Positions 29,236 to 38,707 of a stretch of 64,000 nt of DNA are shown here, in pieces. Position numbers and translations under genes: made by a program. Position 1 is the first letter of the stretch. Each line of letters starts with the position of its first letter. Source of the DNA: Chondromyces crocatus (lineage in GTDB: Bacteria; Myxococcota_A; Polyangia; Polyangiales; Polyangiaceae); NCBI RefSeq assembly GCF_001189295.1, contig NZ_CP012159.1, positions 8,478,501-8,542,500 of the forward strand. Direction: 5' to 3'. The notes under the pieces are model-generated. The model had not been told where the DNA came from. It made no database searches and was given only the letters and a program-made list of their open reading frames with translations.

Positions 29236-29391
29236 ACCATTCCCCTTCGTCTTGTTAAGGATGCGCATGCAAGGTCATTCGCAAGGCACTGTCAAGGATG
29301 GCGGGACAAGGCCCTGTCGCGGGAGGAGGCACCGTCAAGGATGGTGGGATTAGGGCCGTGCCTCCAATCCGGTGGAGGATCGAATTCGCAT

Positions 29392-30222
29392 TCAATGGCT
29401 TCGCGTCGTGACGGGGCTCAATGAATCTTCGGCGAAGCGGAGGCGGGTGAGGACGCCGAGGTGGTCGGAGCCGGCGAAGGGGAGGCGGTGGCAGGCGGCG
29501 ACGGTCCAGGCGGTGGCGGGCTGACAGAAGACGTAGTCGATGCGGCGGAAGGGGAGGATGGCGGGCCAGGTGCCGCCGCGGGCGAGGGGGCCGTGGGTGG
29601 CCTTCCAGGTGTCGATCCAGGCGCCGTGGGTTTCGCGTTCGAGGGCACAGATGGTCTCTTCGTGGGGCGGGGCGTTGAAGTCGCCGAGGAGGATGGCGCC
29701 GGTGCTGCGGGAACGGGTGCGCTCGGCGCGGACGAAGGCGCCGAGCTCCTGGAGGGTGCGGGCGCGGGCGCGGGCGGAGAGGGAGAGGTGGGTGACGAAG
29801 ACGTCGACGCGGTGGCCCTGGTGCTCGACGCGGCTGCAGAGGACGACGCGACGGTTGCCGGCTTCGAGGTGGTCGTGGGGGTCGAGGCTGAGGGCTTCGA
29901 CGGCGTGCTCGTCGACGTCACGGGCGCAGAGGAGGGCGATGCCTTCGCAGGAGGCTGGGCCGAGGGGGCGGGCGTGGGCGAAGTGGGCGGTGTAGCCGCC
30001 GACGAGGGCGGCGAGTTCGTGGGCCTGGCTGGTTTCGTGGTGGCCTTCGGCGGGGGCGCGGACTTCCTGGAGGCCGATGACGTCGGGGCGGAGGTGGTCG
30101 AGGGCGCGGGCGAGGAGATTGCGGCGCTCGGGCCAGGCAGCGGCGCCGCCCCAGAGGTTCTGGGTGAGGACGAGGAGGTCGTCGGGGTGCGGGTCCGGGG
30201 GCGCGCTGAAATCGCGGGTCAT
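29392..30222 (-). CDS. endonuclease/exonuclease/phosphatase family protein
   Basis: 276 aa from the ATG at 30222-30220, which overlaps the stop of the upstream phospholipase-D-like gene (ATGA); a long frame further upstream is shadow. Family motifs are in order: LVLTQNLWGG, IGLQEVR (metal-binding Glu), VFVTHLS, LLGDFNAPPHEE (catalytic Asp-Asn), IDYVFCQP and FAGSDHLGVL (catalytic Asp-His near the C-terminus). The fold cleaves phosphodiester bonds in DNA, phospholipid headgroups or inositol phosphates; the substrate cannot be told. No signal peptide, so cytoplasmic. Final gene of the trehalose operon; pairing with a phospholipase-D-like gene hints at a lipid or phosphodiester substrate (inference). 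Confidence 0.9.
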   Translation of the reverse strand: MTRDFSAPPDPHPDDLLVLTQNLWGGAAAWPERRNLLARALDHLRPDVIGLQEVRAPAEGHHETSQAHELAALVGGYTAHFAHARPLGPASCEGIALLCARDVDEHAVEALSLDPHDHLEAGNRRVVLCSRVEHQGHRVDVFVTHLSLSARARARTLQELGAFVRAERTRSRSTGAILLGDFNAPPHEETICALERETHGAWIDTWKATHGPLARGGTWPAILPFRRIDYVFCQPATAWTVAACHRLPFAGSDHLGVLTRLRFAEDSLSPVTTRSH

Positions 30223-31445
30223 CCCGGGAGCTTGGTTTGCCGGGCGGGTGGGCCGCAGAGGATGTCGACGAGGCGGAGGGCGTCGCAGGCGAGGTGGTCG
30301 AGGAAGCGCTGGCGGATGGGGCGAGAGCGGGCGCGGGCCTGGGTGACTTCGTCGCAGCGGGTGCGGTCGCGCTCGAAGAGGGCGGCGACTTCGCGGATGA
30401 AGGCGGGGTCGCGGATGAAGACGTTGACCTCGTTGGCGAGGCGCATGCTGGTGGGGTTGGCGTTGAGGGTCCCGATGGTGCAGAGGTCGTCGTCGAAGAG
30501 GGCGTACTTGGCGTGGAGGGTGCCGCTTGCGTACTCGAAGATGCGGAGGCCGTGGTTGAGCCAGTAGGCGTAGTCGGCCCAGGCGGCGCGGCGGATGATG
30601 GGGAGGTCGGTGGTGCCGGTGGAGATCACCTGGACGTCGACGCCGCGAGCGGCAGCGTCGAAGAGGGCGTGGCGCATGTCGGCAGGCGGGTAGAAGTAGG
30701 CGTTGCACATCCAGACGCGGTGGCGGGCGCGGTGGATGGCGTCGAGGTAGCGCTCGTAGACGAGATCGTCCTGGCCCGGAGCGTCGGCGAGGAGTTCCAG
30801 GTCGCGGTACTTTCCGCCGCAGGAGTAGTCCTGGGGTTCTTCGTTGTCGCCGTTGGCCTCGCGCCAGCGCATCTCGAACAGGTGGACGAAGTCGTTCACG
30901 CAAGGGCCTTCGAGCTGCATACAGACGTCGTGCCAGCCTTCGCCGCCGAGGTGGCGGGGGAGCCATTCGTCGCCCCAGGCGGCACCGCCAGTATAAGCGT
31001 GGTCGTCGGCGACGATGACGCGGCTGTGGTCTCGAGGAAACAAGGTGCCGCGGCCGAGGAGGAGGGGGGTGGGGCGGTAGGCGCGGGCGTCGATGCCGCG
31101 GTGGCGGAGTTCGTCGAAGAAGCTGGCGTCGGTCTCCTGGGAGCCGAGGGGGTCATAGAGCAAGCGGACATCGACGCCGCGCTGGGCGGCCTGGGCCATG
31201 AGGTCGGCAAAGGCGCGTCCGAGCTTGTCGTCGCGGTAGATGTAGGTCTCGACCAGCAAGCGTCGACGAGCGCGGCGGGCGTCGGCCTGGATGGCGCCGA
31301 GGGTGCACTCCATGCCAGCGAGGAGGCGGAGGCGGTGCTCGGCGGTGCGGATGGGCACCGGGAGGGGGGTGTCGTCGAGCACCTCCAGGGGGACCGGGGT
31401 GGTTCGAGGCACCTCCGGGGTCACCGAGGAGGGGTCGAGGATCAT
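30219..31445 (-). CDS. phospholipase D-like / cardiolipin synthase-like protein
   Basis: 408 aa from the ATG at 31445-31443, overlapping the treZ stop (ATGA). Two PLD half-domains are visible. The second HKD motif is canonical: LHAKYALFDDDLCTIGTLN. The first reads DHSRVIVADDHAYTGG, with Arg in place of the usual Lys. Other family text: LLVETYIYRDDKLGRAFADLMAQAA, VDVRLLYDPLGS, VWMCNAYFYPP, VDVQVIS and a NANPTSMRLANEVNVFI closing segment. Relatives transfer or hydrolyse phosphatidyl groups. The Lys-to-Arg change may lower or alter activity. There is no obvious transmembrane N-terminus, unlike classic cardiolipin synthases. It is embedded in a trehalose operon. Confidence 0.9.
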   Translation of the reverse strand: MILDPSSVTPEVPRTTPVPLEVLDDTPLPVPIRTAEHRLRLLAGMECTLGAIQADARRARRRLLVETYIYRDDKLGRAFADLMAQAAQRGVDVRLLYDPLGSQETDASFFDELRHRGIDARAYRPTPLLLGRGTLFPRDHSRVIVADDHAYTGGAAWGDEWLPRHLGGEGWHDVCMQLEGPCVNDFVHLFEMRWREANGDNEEPQDYSCGGKYRDLELLADAPGQDDLVYERYLDAIHRARHRVWMCNAYFYPPADMRHALFDAAARGVDVQVISTGTTDLPIIRRAAWADYAYWLNHGLRIFEYASGTLHAKYALFDDDLCTIGTLNANPTSMRLANEVNVFIRDPAFIREVAALFERDRTRCDEVTQARARSRPIRQRFLDHLACDALRLVDILCGPPARQTKLPG

Positions 31446-33283
31446 ACAGGGATCTCCAGGATGAGGGCGGCAGGTCCAGGGAGCTGGGCCCGTCCAGCGA
31501 CGAGCGGCGATGCTGGATGGGTGCCGCCGAAGCGCAGGTCCTCGCTGTAGGCGAGGATGCGCGGGTTTTGCCCGTTGAGGTCGATGTCGATGGGGCCGCG
31601 CAAGCTCACCAGCAAGAGCAAGGCCACGCCGCCCGGGACACGGCGCTCCAGGCGGACGGCGTCGACGCCCACGGGGTCGGCGAGGAAGCTGCCCCGGGCG
31701 CGGTGGGCGAGGGCCGGGTGGGTGGCGCGCAGGGCGAGCAGGGCCTGATACCAGGCGAGGGTGCCGGCGTGCGGGGGGTGTGCGCGCTCGTTCCAGGCGA
31801 GCTTGGAGCGCTGGAAGGTCTTGGGATCCTGGGGGTCGGGGATCTCGTCGGCGGCGAAGGAGGTGAAGCGCGCGAACTCTTTGCGGCGGCCTTCGGTGAC
31901 CTTGCGGCCCAGCTCGGGTTCGTGGTCGGTGAAGTACTGGAAGGGGGTGGAGGCGTTCCACTCCTGGCCCATGAAGAGCATGGGGGTGTAAGGGCTGAGC
32001 AGGAGGAGCGCGCTCATGGCCCGGTGCACGGCAGAGGTGACGCGCGCGCCGAGGCGGTCGCCGGTGGCGCGGTTGCCGATCTGGTCGTGGTTCTGGATGC
32101 AGTGGATGAAGTGCGGGGGGGCGACGCCGTCGGCAGGGGTGCCGCGGGGGGCGTTGTGGTAGCGGGAGAGCTGGCCTTCGTAGAGCCAGCCGTGGCGGAG
32201 GGCGGCGGCGATCTCTTCGGCGGTGCCGGCGTAGTCGGTGTAGTAGCCGTCGCGATCACCAGCGAAGGCGGCGCGAAGGGTGTGGTGGAAGTCGTCGGCC
32301 CAGACGGCGTCGAGGCCGTAGCCGCCCTGGGAGGCAGGGGTGATGAGGCGGGCGTCGTTGCGGTCGTCCTCGGCGATGACGACGACGGCGCGATCGCCGG
32401 CGGCTTCGCGGGCGTGGACGGCAATCTCCTGGAGGAGGTGGACGGGGGAGTCGTCGAGGAGGGCGTGGGTGGCGTCGAGGCGGAGGCCATCGGCGTGGTA
32501 GTCGCGGATCCACATCGCGACGTTGGCGAGGAAGAAGGCGCGCACGGCGGGGGCGCCTTCGTCGTCGAGGTTGACGGCGTCGCCCCAGGGGGTCTGGTGC
32601 TTGTGGGTGAAGTAGTGAGTGGAGAAGGCGCGGAGGTAGTTCCCGTCCGGGCCGAGGTGGTTGTAAACGCAGTCGATGAGCACGGCGAGGCCTTCGCGGT
32701 GCGCGGCGTCGATCAGGCGGCGGAGGCCGTCGGGGCCGCCATAGATCTCGGCCGGGGCGAAGAGATCGACGCCGTCGTAGCCCCAGCCGAAGCGGCCAGG
32801 AAAGCTGGCGACGGGCATGAGTTCGAGGGCGGTGACGCCGAGGGCGCGGAGGTCGGGGAGGCGCTCGATGAGGGCATCGAAGGTGCCGTCGGGGGTCGCG
32901 GCGCCGACGTGGACTTCGTGGATGACGAGGTCCTCGATGGGCTTGCCCTTCCAGGCGTGATCGGTCCACGGGAAGGTGGGGTTCCAGAGGGCGGAGGGGC
33001 CGTGCACGCCTTTCGGCTGGGCGCGCGAGCAGGGATCGGGGAAGGGGCCTTCACCGTCGACGCGGAGCTTGTAGAGGGCGCCAGGAGCTAGGTCTGGGAT
33101 GCGGGCTTCGAAGTAGCCCTGTCCGCCGGTGGAGTCGACCGGGGTCATGGCGACCTCGCGGGTGATGGTCTCGGCGTCATCGGCGAAGAGGACGACGTCG
33201 ATACGGGAGTGCTCGGGCGCCCAGATGCAGAAGTGGGCGCCGTCGGCCTCCAGCCAGGCTCCTGTGCGCAGGGCGGTGGTCAT
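31442..33283 (-). CDS. treZ: malto-oligosyltrehalose trehalohydrolase
   Basis: 613 aa, normal for TreZ. It hydrolyses maltooligosyltrehalose to release free trehalose (GH13, cytoplasm). An N-terminal beta-sandwich (WLEADGAHFCIWAPEHSRIDVVLF) leads to the catalytic barrel with IHEVHVGAATPDGTF and LELMPVASFPGRFGWGYDGV, the nucleophile Asp in YHADGLRLDATHAL, general acid Glu in VVVIAEDDR and the third catalytic Asp in CIQNHDQIGNRATGDRL. A C-terminal beta domain follows. The start overlaps the treY stop by 4 nt (ATGA) and its own stop overlaps the PLD-like start. Co-expression with treY and glgX is thus built in. Confidence 0.97.
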   Translation of the reverse strand: MTTALRTGAWLEADGAHFCIWAPEHSRIDVVLFADDAETITREVAMTPVDSTGGQGYFEARIPDLAPGALYKLRVDGEGPFPDPCSRAQPKGVHGPSALWNPTFPWTDHAWKGKPIEDLVIHEVHVGAATPDGTFDALIERLPDLRALGVTALELMPVASFPGRFGWGYDGVDLFAPAEIYGGPDGLRRLIDAAHREGLAVLIDCVYNHLGPDGNYLRAFSTHYFTHKHQTPWGDAVNLDDEGAPAVRAFFLANVAMWIRDYHADGLRLDATHALLDDSPVHLLQEIAVHAREAAGDRAVVVIAEDDRNDARLITPASQGGYGLDAVWADDFHHTLRAAFAGDRDGYYTDYAGTAEEIAAALRHGWLYEGQLSRYHNAPRGTPADGVAPPHFIHCIQNHDQIGNRATGDRLGARVTSAVHRAMSALLLLSPYTPMLFMGQEWNASTPFQYFTDHEPELGRKVTEGRRKEFARFTSFAADEIPDPQDPKTFQRSKLAWNERAHPPHAGTLAWYQALLALRATHPALAHRARGSFLADPVGVDAVRLERRVPGGVALLLLVSLRGPIDIDLNGQNPRILAYSEDLRFGGTHPASPLVAGRAQLPGPAALILEIPV

Positions 33284-36200
33284 CGGTCTCCTCGGGGCAA
33301 GCCCCGTGCAAGCAGCGCGACGGGGAGGTGACGAAAGACGTAGTCGAGCGGCAAGGAGGCGCCGGGGTGCGCGTCCTTCCTGGTGTCGTTCGAGGTGGGG
33401 GTCGGGTCGTCCACGGCGCGGACTTCGGTGCCGGTGAACAGGTCGGTGTAGATGGTCCCCGAGGAGGCTGGGATGGCGGTGCCGCGCCAGACGTCTCCGA
33501 GGGGAGGTTCACAGCGGCCGTCCATGAGCTTGGCGGTGAGACGAGCGGCGACGACGATGATCTCGGCGTCGCCTGCGCGGCGGGCGAAGGCCACCGCGTG
33601 GTCGTGATGGTCACCAGTGGCCATGAGGGGGTGGTACTCGCCCTCGGCGCCGAAGAGCTGCGGTGCTCGGCGGCGGGCGTCGAGAGCACGGTGCGTGACG
33701 AGGAGCTTGATCGTGCCGTCGGCGGCGCGCTCGAACAGATCCAGGGCGAGTGCTGCGCCTTCTGCAGCGCGTGACCGGATCTCGGCGAGCGCGGTGGCGC
33801 GGACCTGGAAGTCCACGGGGCGACGGTTGTCGGGATCGACGAGGCTGTCGTCCCAGAGTTCGGTGCCCTGGTAGAGGTCGGGGACGCCTGGGGAGGTGAG
33901 CTTGAGGAGGGCCTGGGACAGGGCGCCCCACATGCCGTGGTAAGCGGTGACGCGGGCGATGGGCAGGAGCGCTTCGAGGGCAGGTGTGGGGGTGAGGAGC
34001 TGGCGGATGAACGCTTCGACGGCAGCGTCGTAGTCGGCGTTGGGCTGGATCCAGGAGGTGTTCACCTTGGCCTCCTTGGTGGCCTTGCGCATGTAGGCGA
34101 CGATGCGCTCGACGTAGGTCGCGAGAGCTTCTCCCGTAGGCAGGCAGGAGCCTGCCGGGTCGAGCAGCTCGCGGAGCGGGAGGCTGCCGATCAGGGTCTG
34201 GTAGAGGAGGTACTCGTCGTTGGGGTCGGGGGCAGGACGGCCGTCGATGTCGGCGCGCGGGCCCGGAAGTGCGGCGGCGATGCGGCCGAGGGTGTCAGAC
34301 CAGGCGCCAGGGAGCTCGCTGAGGACGCTGATGCGGGCGCGGACGTCCTCGCTCCGCTTGGTGTCGTGGGTGGAGGTGCCGAGCAGGCCGTTCGGCCAGG
34401 CGTGGTGGCGGGTAGCGTTCTCGCGGTGGAAAGCGGAGATGCTCAGGCCGTAGCGCTCGGGTTCGCCGCCGACCTCGTTGAGGGAGACGAGGCGGTTGTA
34501 GATGTAGAAGGCGGTGTCCTCGAGGCCCTTGGCCATGACCGGGCCGCTGAGCTGCTGGAACTTCATGACGAACTCGCGCCAGAGCGGGAGGTCTTCGCTG
34601 GGGGTGCCTTCAGGGAGGCTCAGCGTGAGAACGGCGCGGATGAAGGAGAAGACGGAGCCTTCCATCGTCGGGTTTCTCCGACGGGCGACGCCGATGGCGC
34701 GGTGGATGGCCACGCGGTCGTGGTCGGAGAGGGTGACGGTGCGCTCGTTGATGTACGTGCGGTAGATGGGGAAGCTGGCGATGACCTCGCGCAGGGCGTC
34801 GGTGAGGGAGCCCAGTGTGAAATCGCGGAAATGTCGGTCGCGCTCGGTGATGCGGTTCAGCGCGTGCGCGAGAACGTTCAGCTCGCTGGCGAGGGAGGAG
34901 TTGAGGATGAGCTGCTTCTTCTCGTAGACGAGGTCGTCGAAGTCGTGCTGCTCGTCGATGAACTTCTCGTAGGTGGTGGTCATCGCCGCTTCACTAGACG
35001 CGTCGACGAAGAGGGCGCCGACGGCGCGCCCGAACTCGTAGCCGCTTGTGCCATGCACGGCCCAGTCGTCGGGCAGGGTCTCGCCGCGGGAGAGGATCTT
35101 CTCGACCACGAGGTAGAGGGAGCGGCTCAAGCGGGCGCGAGGCTCCGCCGCGACGCGGCCGCCATAGCTGCCGGCGATGCGCTCCATGAGGGAGGCTGCT
35201 GAGCGCTCCGGGCTGGCGGCGCCCTGGCAGCGTGAGAGGAAGTAGCTGCGCTGGAGAGCGCTGAAGTAGCCGCTCGGGTCCCAGAGGCCGTCGGGGTGAT
35301 CGATTCGAAGGCCGGAGAGCTGGCCCGAGACGAACAACTCCTGGATGAGGCGGTGCGCCGCAGAGAACACGGCGGGGTTCTCCATGCGGATGGCGGCGAG
35401 GTCGTTGATGTCGAAGAAGCGGCGGTAGTTGATCTCCTCGGCCGCCGTCCGCCAGTAGCTCAGGCGGTAAGCTTGCTCCTCCAGCATCCGGTCGAGGGCA
35501 TCGAACGAGCGCGCGTCGGAAGGGGTGCCGTTCAGCCGGGTGATGGCCTCATCGAGGGCACGCGCCACGACGGGGGCGTCCGCGACGAGGGCTGCGAGCC
35601 GTCGCTTCAAGATCTCCTTCTCGCGGCGGCGCTCGATCACCCGGGAGCGTTGGGTCTCGGTGCGAAGGGGGAGGTTGCGAAGGCCGGTGAGGATGCTCTG
35701 GAGTTCCAGGACCGCGTCGTGCTCCTCACCGAGAGCGCTGGAGAGCTCGGGGACCAGCGGCTCCAGGATCATGGTGTATGTGCGGGGGTTGATCGGGAAG
35801 GAGTGCTCGAAGTAGCGGAGGGAGAAGGCGCCGCCGTCGAGCACGATGCGCAGCTCACCCCGCTCGAGGAGGTGGCCGTAGTGGTCGCCGAGGACGGGTA
35901 GGAGCACCTTGTTCCGCAGTTCGGCCTTCACGGGGTACCAGTCGATGTCGAAGTAGGGCGCGTAGAGAGAGCTTGGGCCGTTCTCCAGCACGTCGGCCCA
36001 CCAGGCGTTCTCCGTGGCCCCGACGCCCATGTGATTGGGCACGAAGTCGAGCACGAGGCCCATGCCCTTCTCCCGGAGGGCGGCCGAGAGGGCATCGAAC
36101 TCTTCGCGGGTGCCGATCTCCGGGTTGAGCGCGTTGTGATCGGTCAGGTCGTAGCCGTGGCTGCTGCCTGGCTTCGCCTTGAAGAACGGCGAGGAGTAGA

Positions 36201-36432
36201 GGTGGCTCACACCGAGATCGGCGAGGTACGTCGTCCACAGCCGAGCGTCTGCGAAGGTGAAGCCGGCGTTCAGCTGCACCCGGTACGTGGCGCGCGGGAC
36301 GTCGGCCCGAAGCTCGGCCGCGACCTTCTCGAGGAGGTCTTCGGCCTCGGTCGCCTCCGCGAAATCGAACACGCCTGCGTCCTGAGGCCCTGCATTTCCA
36401 TCCCCGAACTCTCCTCCCCACGGCTCTTGCAT
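33280..36432 (-). CDS. treY: malto-oligosyltrehalose synthase
   Basis: 1050 aa, longer than the 700-950 aa seen in many TreY proteins; the additional length includes an acidic N-terminus of about 45 residues and internal inserts. It converts the terminal alpha-1,4 bond of maltodextrins to alpha,alpha-1,1, producing maltooligosyltrehalose. TreY hallmarks: PRATYRVQLNAGFTFADA, YLADLGVSHLYSSPFFKA, GSSHGYDLTDHNALNPEIG, GLVLDFVPNHMGV, LRIDHPDGLWDP, and late LLGTSTHDTKRSEDVRARI and TSPGVPDLYQGTELWD. The Asp in LRIDHPDGL is the nucleophile by GH13 alignment. GGAAGG lies upstream of the ATG. 31 nt separate it from glgX upstream. Confidence 0.97.
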   Translation of the reverse strand: MQEPWGGEFGDGNAGPQDAGVFDFAEATEAEDLLEKVAAELRADVPRATYRVQLNAGFTFADARLWTTYLADLGVSHLYSSPFFKAKPGSSHGYDLTDHNALNPEIGTREEFDALSAALREKGMGLVLDFVPNHMGVGATENAWWADVLENGPSSLYAPYFDIDWYPVKAELRNKVLLPVLGDHYGHLLERGELRIVLDGGAFSLRYFEHSFPINPRTYTMILEPLVPELSSALGEEHDAVLELQSILTGLRNLPLRTETQRSRVIERRREKEILKRRLAALVADAPVVARALDEAITRLNGTPSDARSFDALDRMLEEQAYRLSYWRTAAEEINYRRFFDINDLAAIRMENPAVFSAAHRLIQELFVSGQLSGLRIDHPDGLWDPSGYFSALQRSYFLSRCQGAASPERSAASLMERIAGSYGGRVAAEPRARLSRSLYLVVEKILSRGETLPDDWAVHGTSGYEFGRAVGALFVDASSEAAMTTTYEKFIDEQHDFDDLVYEKKQLILNSSLASELNVLAHALNRITERDRHFRDFTLGSLTDALREVIASFPIYRTYINERTVTLSDHDRVAIHRAIGVARRRNPTMEGSVFSFIRAVLTLSLPEGTPSEDLPLWREFVMKFQQLSGPVMAKGLEDTAFYIYNRLVSLNEVGGEPERYGLSISAFHRENATRHHAWPNGLLGTSTHDTKRSEDVRARISVLSELPGAWSDTLGRIAAALPGPRADIDGRPAPDPNDEYLLYQTLIGSLPLRELLDPAGSCLPTGEALATYVERIVAYMRKATKEAKVNTSWIQPNADYDAAVEAFIRQLLTPTPALEALLPIARVTAYHGMWGALSQALLKLTSPGVPDLYQGTELWDDSLVDPDNRRPVDFQVRATALAEIRSRAAEGAALALDLFERAADGTIKLLVTHRALDARRRAPQLFGAEGEYHPLMATGDHHDHAVAFARRAGDAEIIVVAARLTAKLMDGRCEPPLGDVWRGTAIPASSGTIYTDLFTGTEVRAVDDPTPTSNDTRKDAHPGASLPLDYVFRHLPVALLARGLPRGDR

Positions 36433-36463
36433 AGGCCTTCCATCCTCGTTCGTCTGAGTGCGC

Positions 36464-38632
36464 TCAGCGCGGTGGTCGTTCTCGTCCTCCGGGTTGCTCG
36501 AGGAGCCTCAAGATGGCCATCGAGCGTCCGATCAGCCGGTGAATCTTGGTCGCCAGCTCGGGAGGGCGGCCGGCCTCCGGCGGCTGCGCGCTGGCGGTGT
36601 CGACCACGAGCGCCCAGCGCTCCCCCCATTCGATGTCCGGCAGCACGAAATCGAGCGGCCGATCGTCGGCGTTGACGAGGAGGAGCAGCGTGTCTCCGAG
36701 GATGCGCTCGCCCTGAGGACCGCAGTCCGGGATGGCGTCACCCCCGAGCAGGATGCCGAGCGCGTGCGCGTCGGGTTTCTGCCAGTCGTCCGAGGACATC
36801 TCCTGGCCATCGGGCCTGAACCAGACAATGTCGCGCAGGCCGCTCCCGTGGATGTAGCCGCCGGAGAAGAAGCGGCGTCGGCGGAGGACGGGCTGGTCTC
36901 TCCGGAAGGCGATGAGGCGGGTGGTGAAGTCCAGCAGCGCCTGGCGCCTCGCATCGAGGTCCCAGTCGAGCCAGGTGAGCTCGTTGTCCTGGCAATAGGC
37001 GTTGTTGTTGCCGCGCTGGGTGTGGCCCAGCTCGTCTCCGGAGAGGAGCATGGGGACGCCCTGGGAGACGAGCAGCGTAGTGAAGAGGTTGCGCTTCTGC
37101 CGCTCGCGCAGCTCCACGATGGCGGGGTCGTCGGTCTCGCCCTCGACGCCATGGTTCTCGCTCTCGTTGTGGTCGCTGCCGTCGCGGTTCTCTTCGCCGT
37201 TCGCCTCGTTGTGCTTGCGGGCGTACGAGACGAGATCGTGGAGGCTGAAGCCGTCGTGCGCGGTAACGAAGTTGATGCTGGCCTGGGGTCTCCGGCCGCT
37301 CAGCTCGAAGAGGTCACTGGAGCCGGTGAGCCGGTAACCGATCTCGGCGGCGACGTGCTCGTCCCCCTTCCAGAAGCGGCGAATGGCGTTGCGGTAACGG
37401 TCGTTCCACTCAGCCCAGCGCACCGGGAAGTTGCCGACTTGATAGCCCCCGTCGCCGAGATCCCAGGGCTCGGCGATGAGCTTGGTCCGGGAAAGCACCG
37501 GATCCTGATGGATGATGTTGAGGAAGGAGCCCAGCCGCTTCACCCAGTACCAGCCCCGGGCGAGGGTCGACGCGAGGTCGAAGCGGAAGCCGTCGACGTG
37601 CATCTCCGTCACCCAGTACCGCAGGCTGTCCAGCACGAGCTGGAGGACCTGGGGGTGCCGGGTGTTGAGGCTGTTGCCGCAGCCGGTGAAGTCTCGGTAG
37701 AGGCGCGGAGAGCGGGGATCGAGGCGGTAGTAGGTGCGGTTGTCGATGCCACGCAGGGAAAGGGTGGGGCCGAGGTGGGAGCCCTCGGCGGTGTGGTTGT
37801 AGACGACGTCGAGGATCACCTCGATGCCCGCCGCGTGGAGGGCGCGCACCATGTTCTTGAACTCGGTGATCTGTTCGCCGCGGCGACCGCTCGAGGCGTA
37901 GCGCCCGGCGGGCGCGAAGAACGAGAGGGTGTTGTAGCCCCAGTGGTTCTCGAGCCCGCGCGCCCACAGGTCGCGCTCGGTGACCATCTCGTGGATCGGC
38001 AAGAGCTCGACGGCGGTCACGCCGAGGCGGCGCAGGTGGTCGATCGCGGCCTCGGAGGCGAGCCCCGCGTAGGTGCCGCGCAAGGGCTCGGGGACGCCAG
38101 GGTGGCGCATGGTGAAGCTCTTGACGTGCATCTCGTAGATGACGGTGTCTTCCCATGGCGTCCTCGGGGGGCGATCCCCTCGCCAGTCGAACGCGTGGTC
38201 GACGACCACGCACTTCGGTGCGCCCAGAGCGCTGTCGAGGCCGCACGGGAGGGAGTCGTCCTCTGGACCCGCCTCGCGGTCGTAACCGAAGAGCGGTGCC
38301 CGCCAGTCAGGCTCGTTCGCGACGGCGTAGGCGTACGGGTCGACGAGGAGCTTGTTCGGGTTGAAGCGCAAACCGGCGGCAGGCTCGTAAGGGCCGTGGA
38401 CGCGGTAGCCGTAGAGCTGTCCCGGCCGGAGCCCTGGCACGTAGCCGTGAGCAACGTGGGCGGTACGCTCCGGGAGCACGATTCTCTCGCGCTCCCTTTC
38501 GGCGTCTGGAGCATCGAAGAGGCAGAGTTCAACCCTGTTCGCGCTCTCCGTGTAGAGGGCGAAGTTCACCCCTGCGCCGTCATAGGTAGCGCCGAGGGAA
38601 TGATGTGTACCAGGCCAGACACGCGCGCGCAT
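36464..38632 (-). CDS. glgX: glycogen debranching enzyme (GlgX/TreX type)
   Basis: 722 aa, normal length. It hydrolyses alpha-1,6 branches of glycogen, giving linear maltodextrins for TreY. N-terminal CBM48-like domain (SLGATYDGAGVNFALYTESANRVELCLFD) then the GH13 isoamylase barrel: VIYEMHVKSFTMRHPGVPE, GVTAVELLPIHEMV, NHWGYNTLSFFAPAGRYAS, EVILDVVYNHTAEGSHLGP, MHVDGFRFDLASTLAR (nucleophile Asp), TKLIAEPWDLGDGGYQVGNFP (acid Glu) and FVTAHDGFSLHDLVSY (third Asp). It is first in the trehalose operon and could equally be called treX. The start ATG has no strong ribosome binding site. The 75 nt to the next gene upstream should contain the promoter. Confidence 0.97.
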   Translation of the reverse strand: MRARVWPGTHHSLGATYDGAGVNFALYTESANRVELCLFDAPDAERERERIVLPERTAHVAHGYVPGLRPGQLYGYRVHGPYEPAAGLRFNPNKLLVDPYAYAVANEPDWRAPLFGYDREAGPEDDSLPCGLDSALGAPKCVVVDHAFDWRGDRPPRTPWEDTVIYEMHVKSFTMRHPGVPEPLRGTYAGLASEAAIDHLRRLGVTAVELLPIHEMVTERDLWARGLENHWGYNTLSFFAPAGRYASSGRRGEQITEFKNMVRALHAAGIEVILDVVYNHTAEGSHLGPTLSLRGIDNRTYYRLDPRSPRLYRDFTGCGNSLNTRHPQVLQLVLDSLRYWVTEMHVDGFRFDLASTLARGWYWVKRLGSFLNIIHQDPVLSRTKLIAEPWDLGDGGYQVGNFPVRWAEWNDRYRNAIRRFWKGDEHVAAEIGYRLTGSSDLFELSGRRPQASINFVTAHDGFSLHDLVSYARKHNEANGEENRDGSDHNESENHGVEGETDDPAIVELRERQKRNLFTTLLVSQGVPMLLSGDELGHTQRGNNNAYCQDNELTWLDWDLDARRQALLDFTTRLIAFRRDQPVLRRRRFFSGGYIHGSGLRDIVWFRPDGQEMSSDDWQKPDAHALGILLGGDAIPDCGPQGERILGDTLLLLVNADDRPLDFVLPDIEWGERWALVVDTASAQPPEAGRPPELATKIHRLIGRSMAILRLLEQPGGRERPPR

Positions 38633-38707
38633 AAGGGGGGGAGGCGGACTCTCCGATGCCCGTTCTTGCGGGAACGTCGCTGCGTGTCGAGAGAAAACGA
38701 CGGGCGT

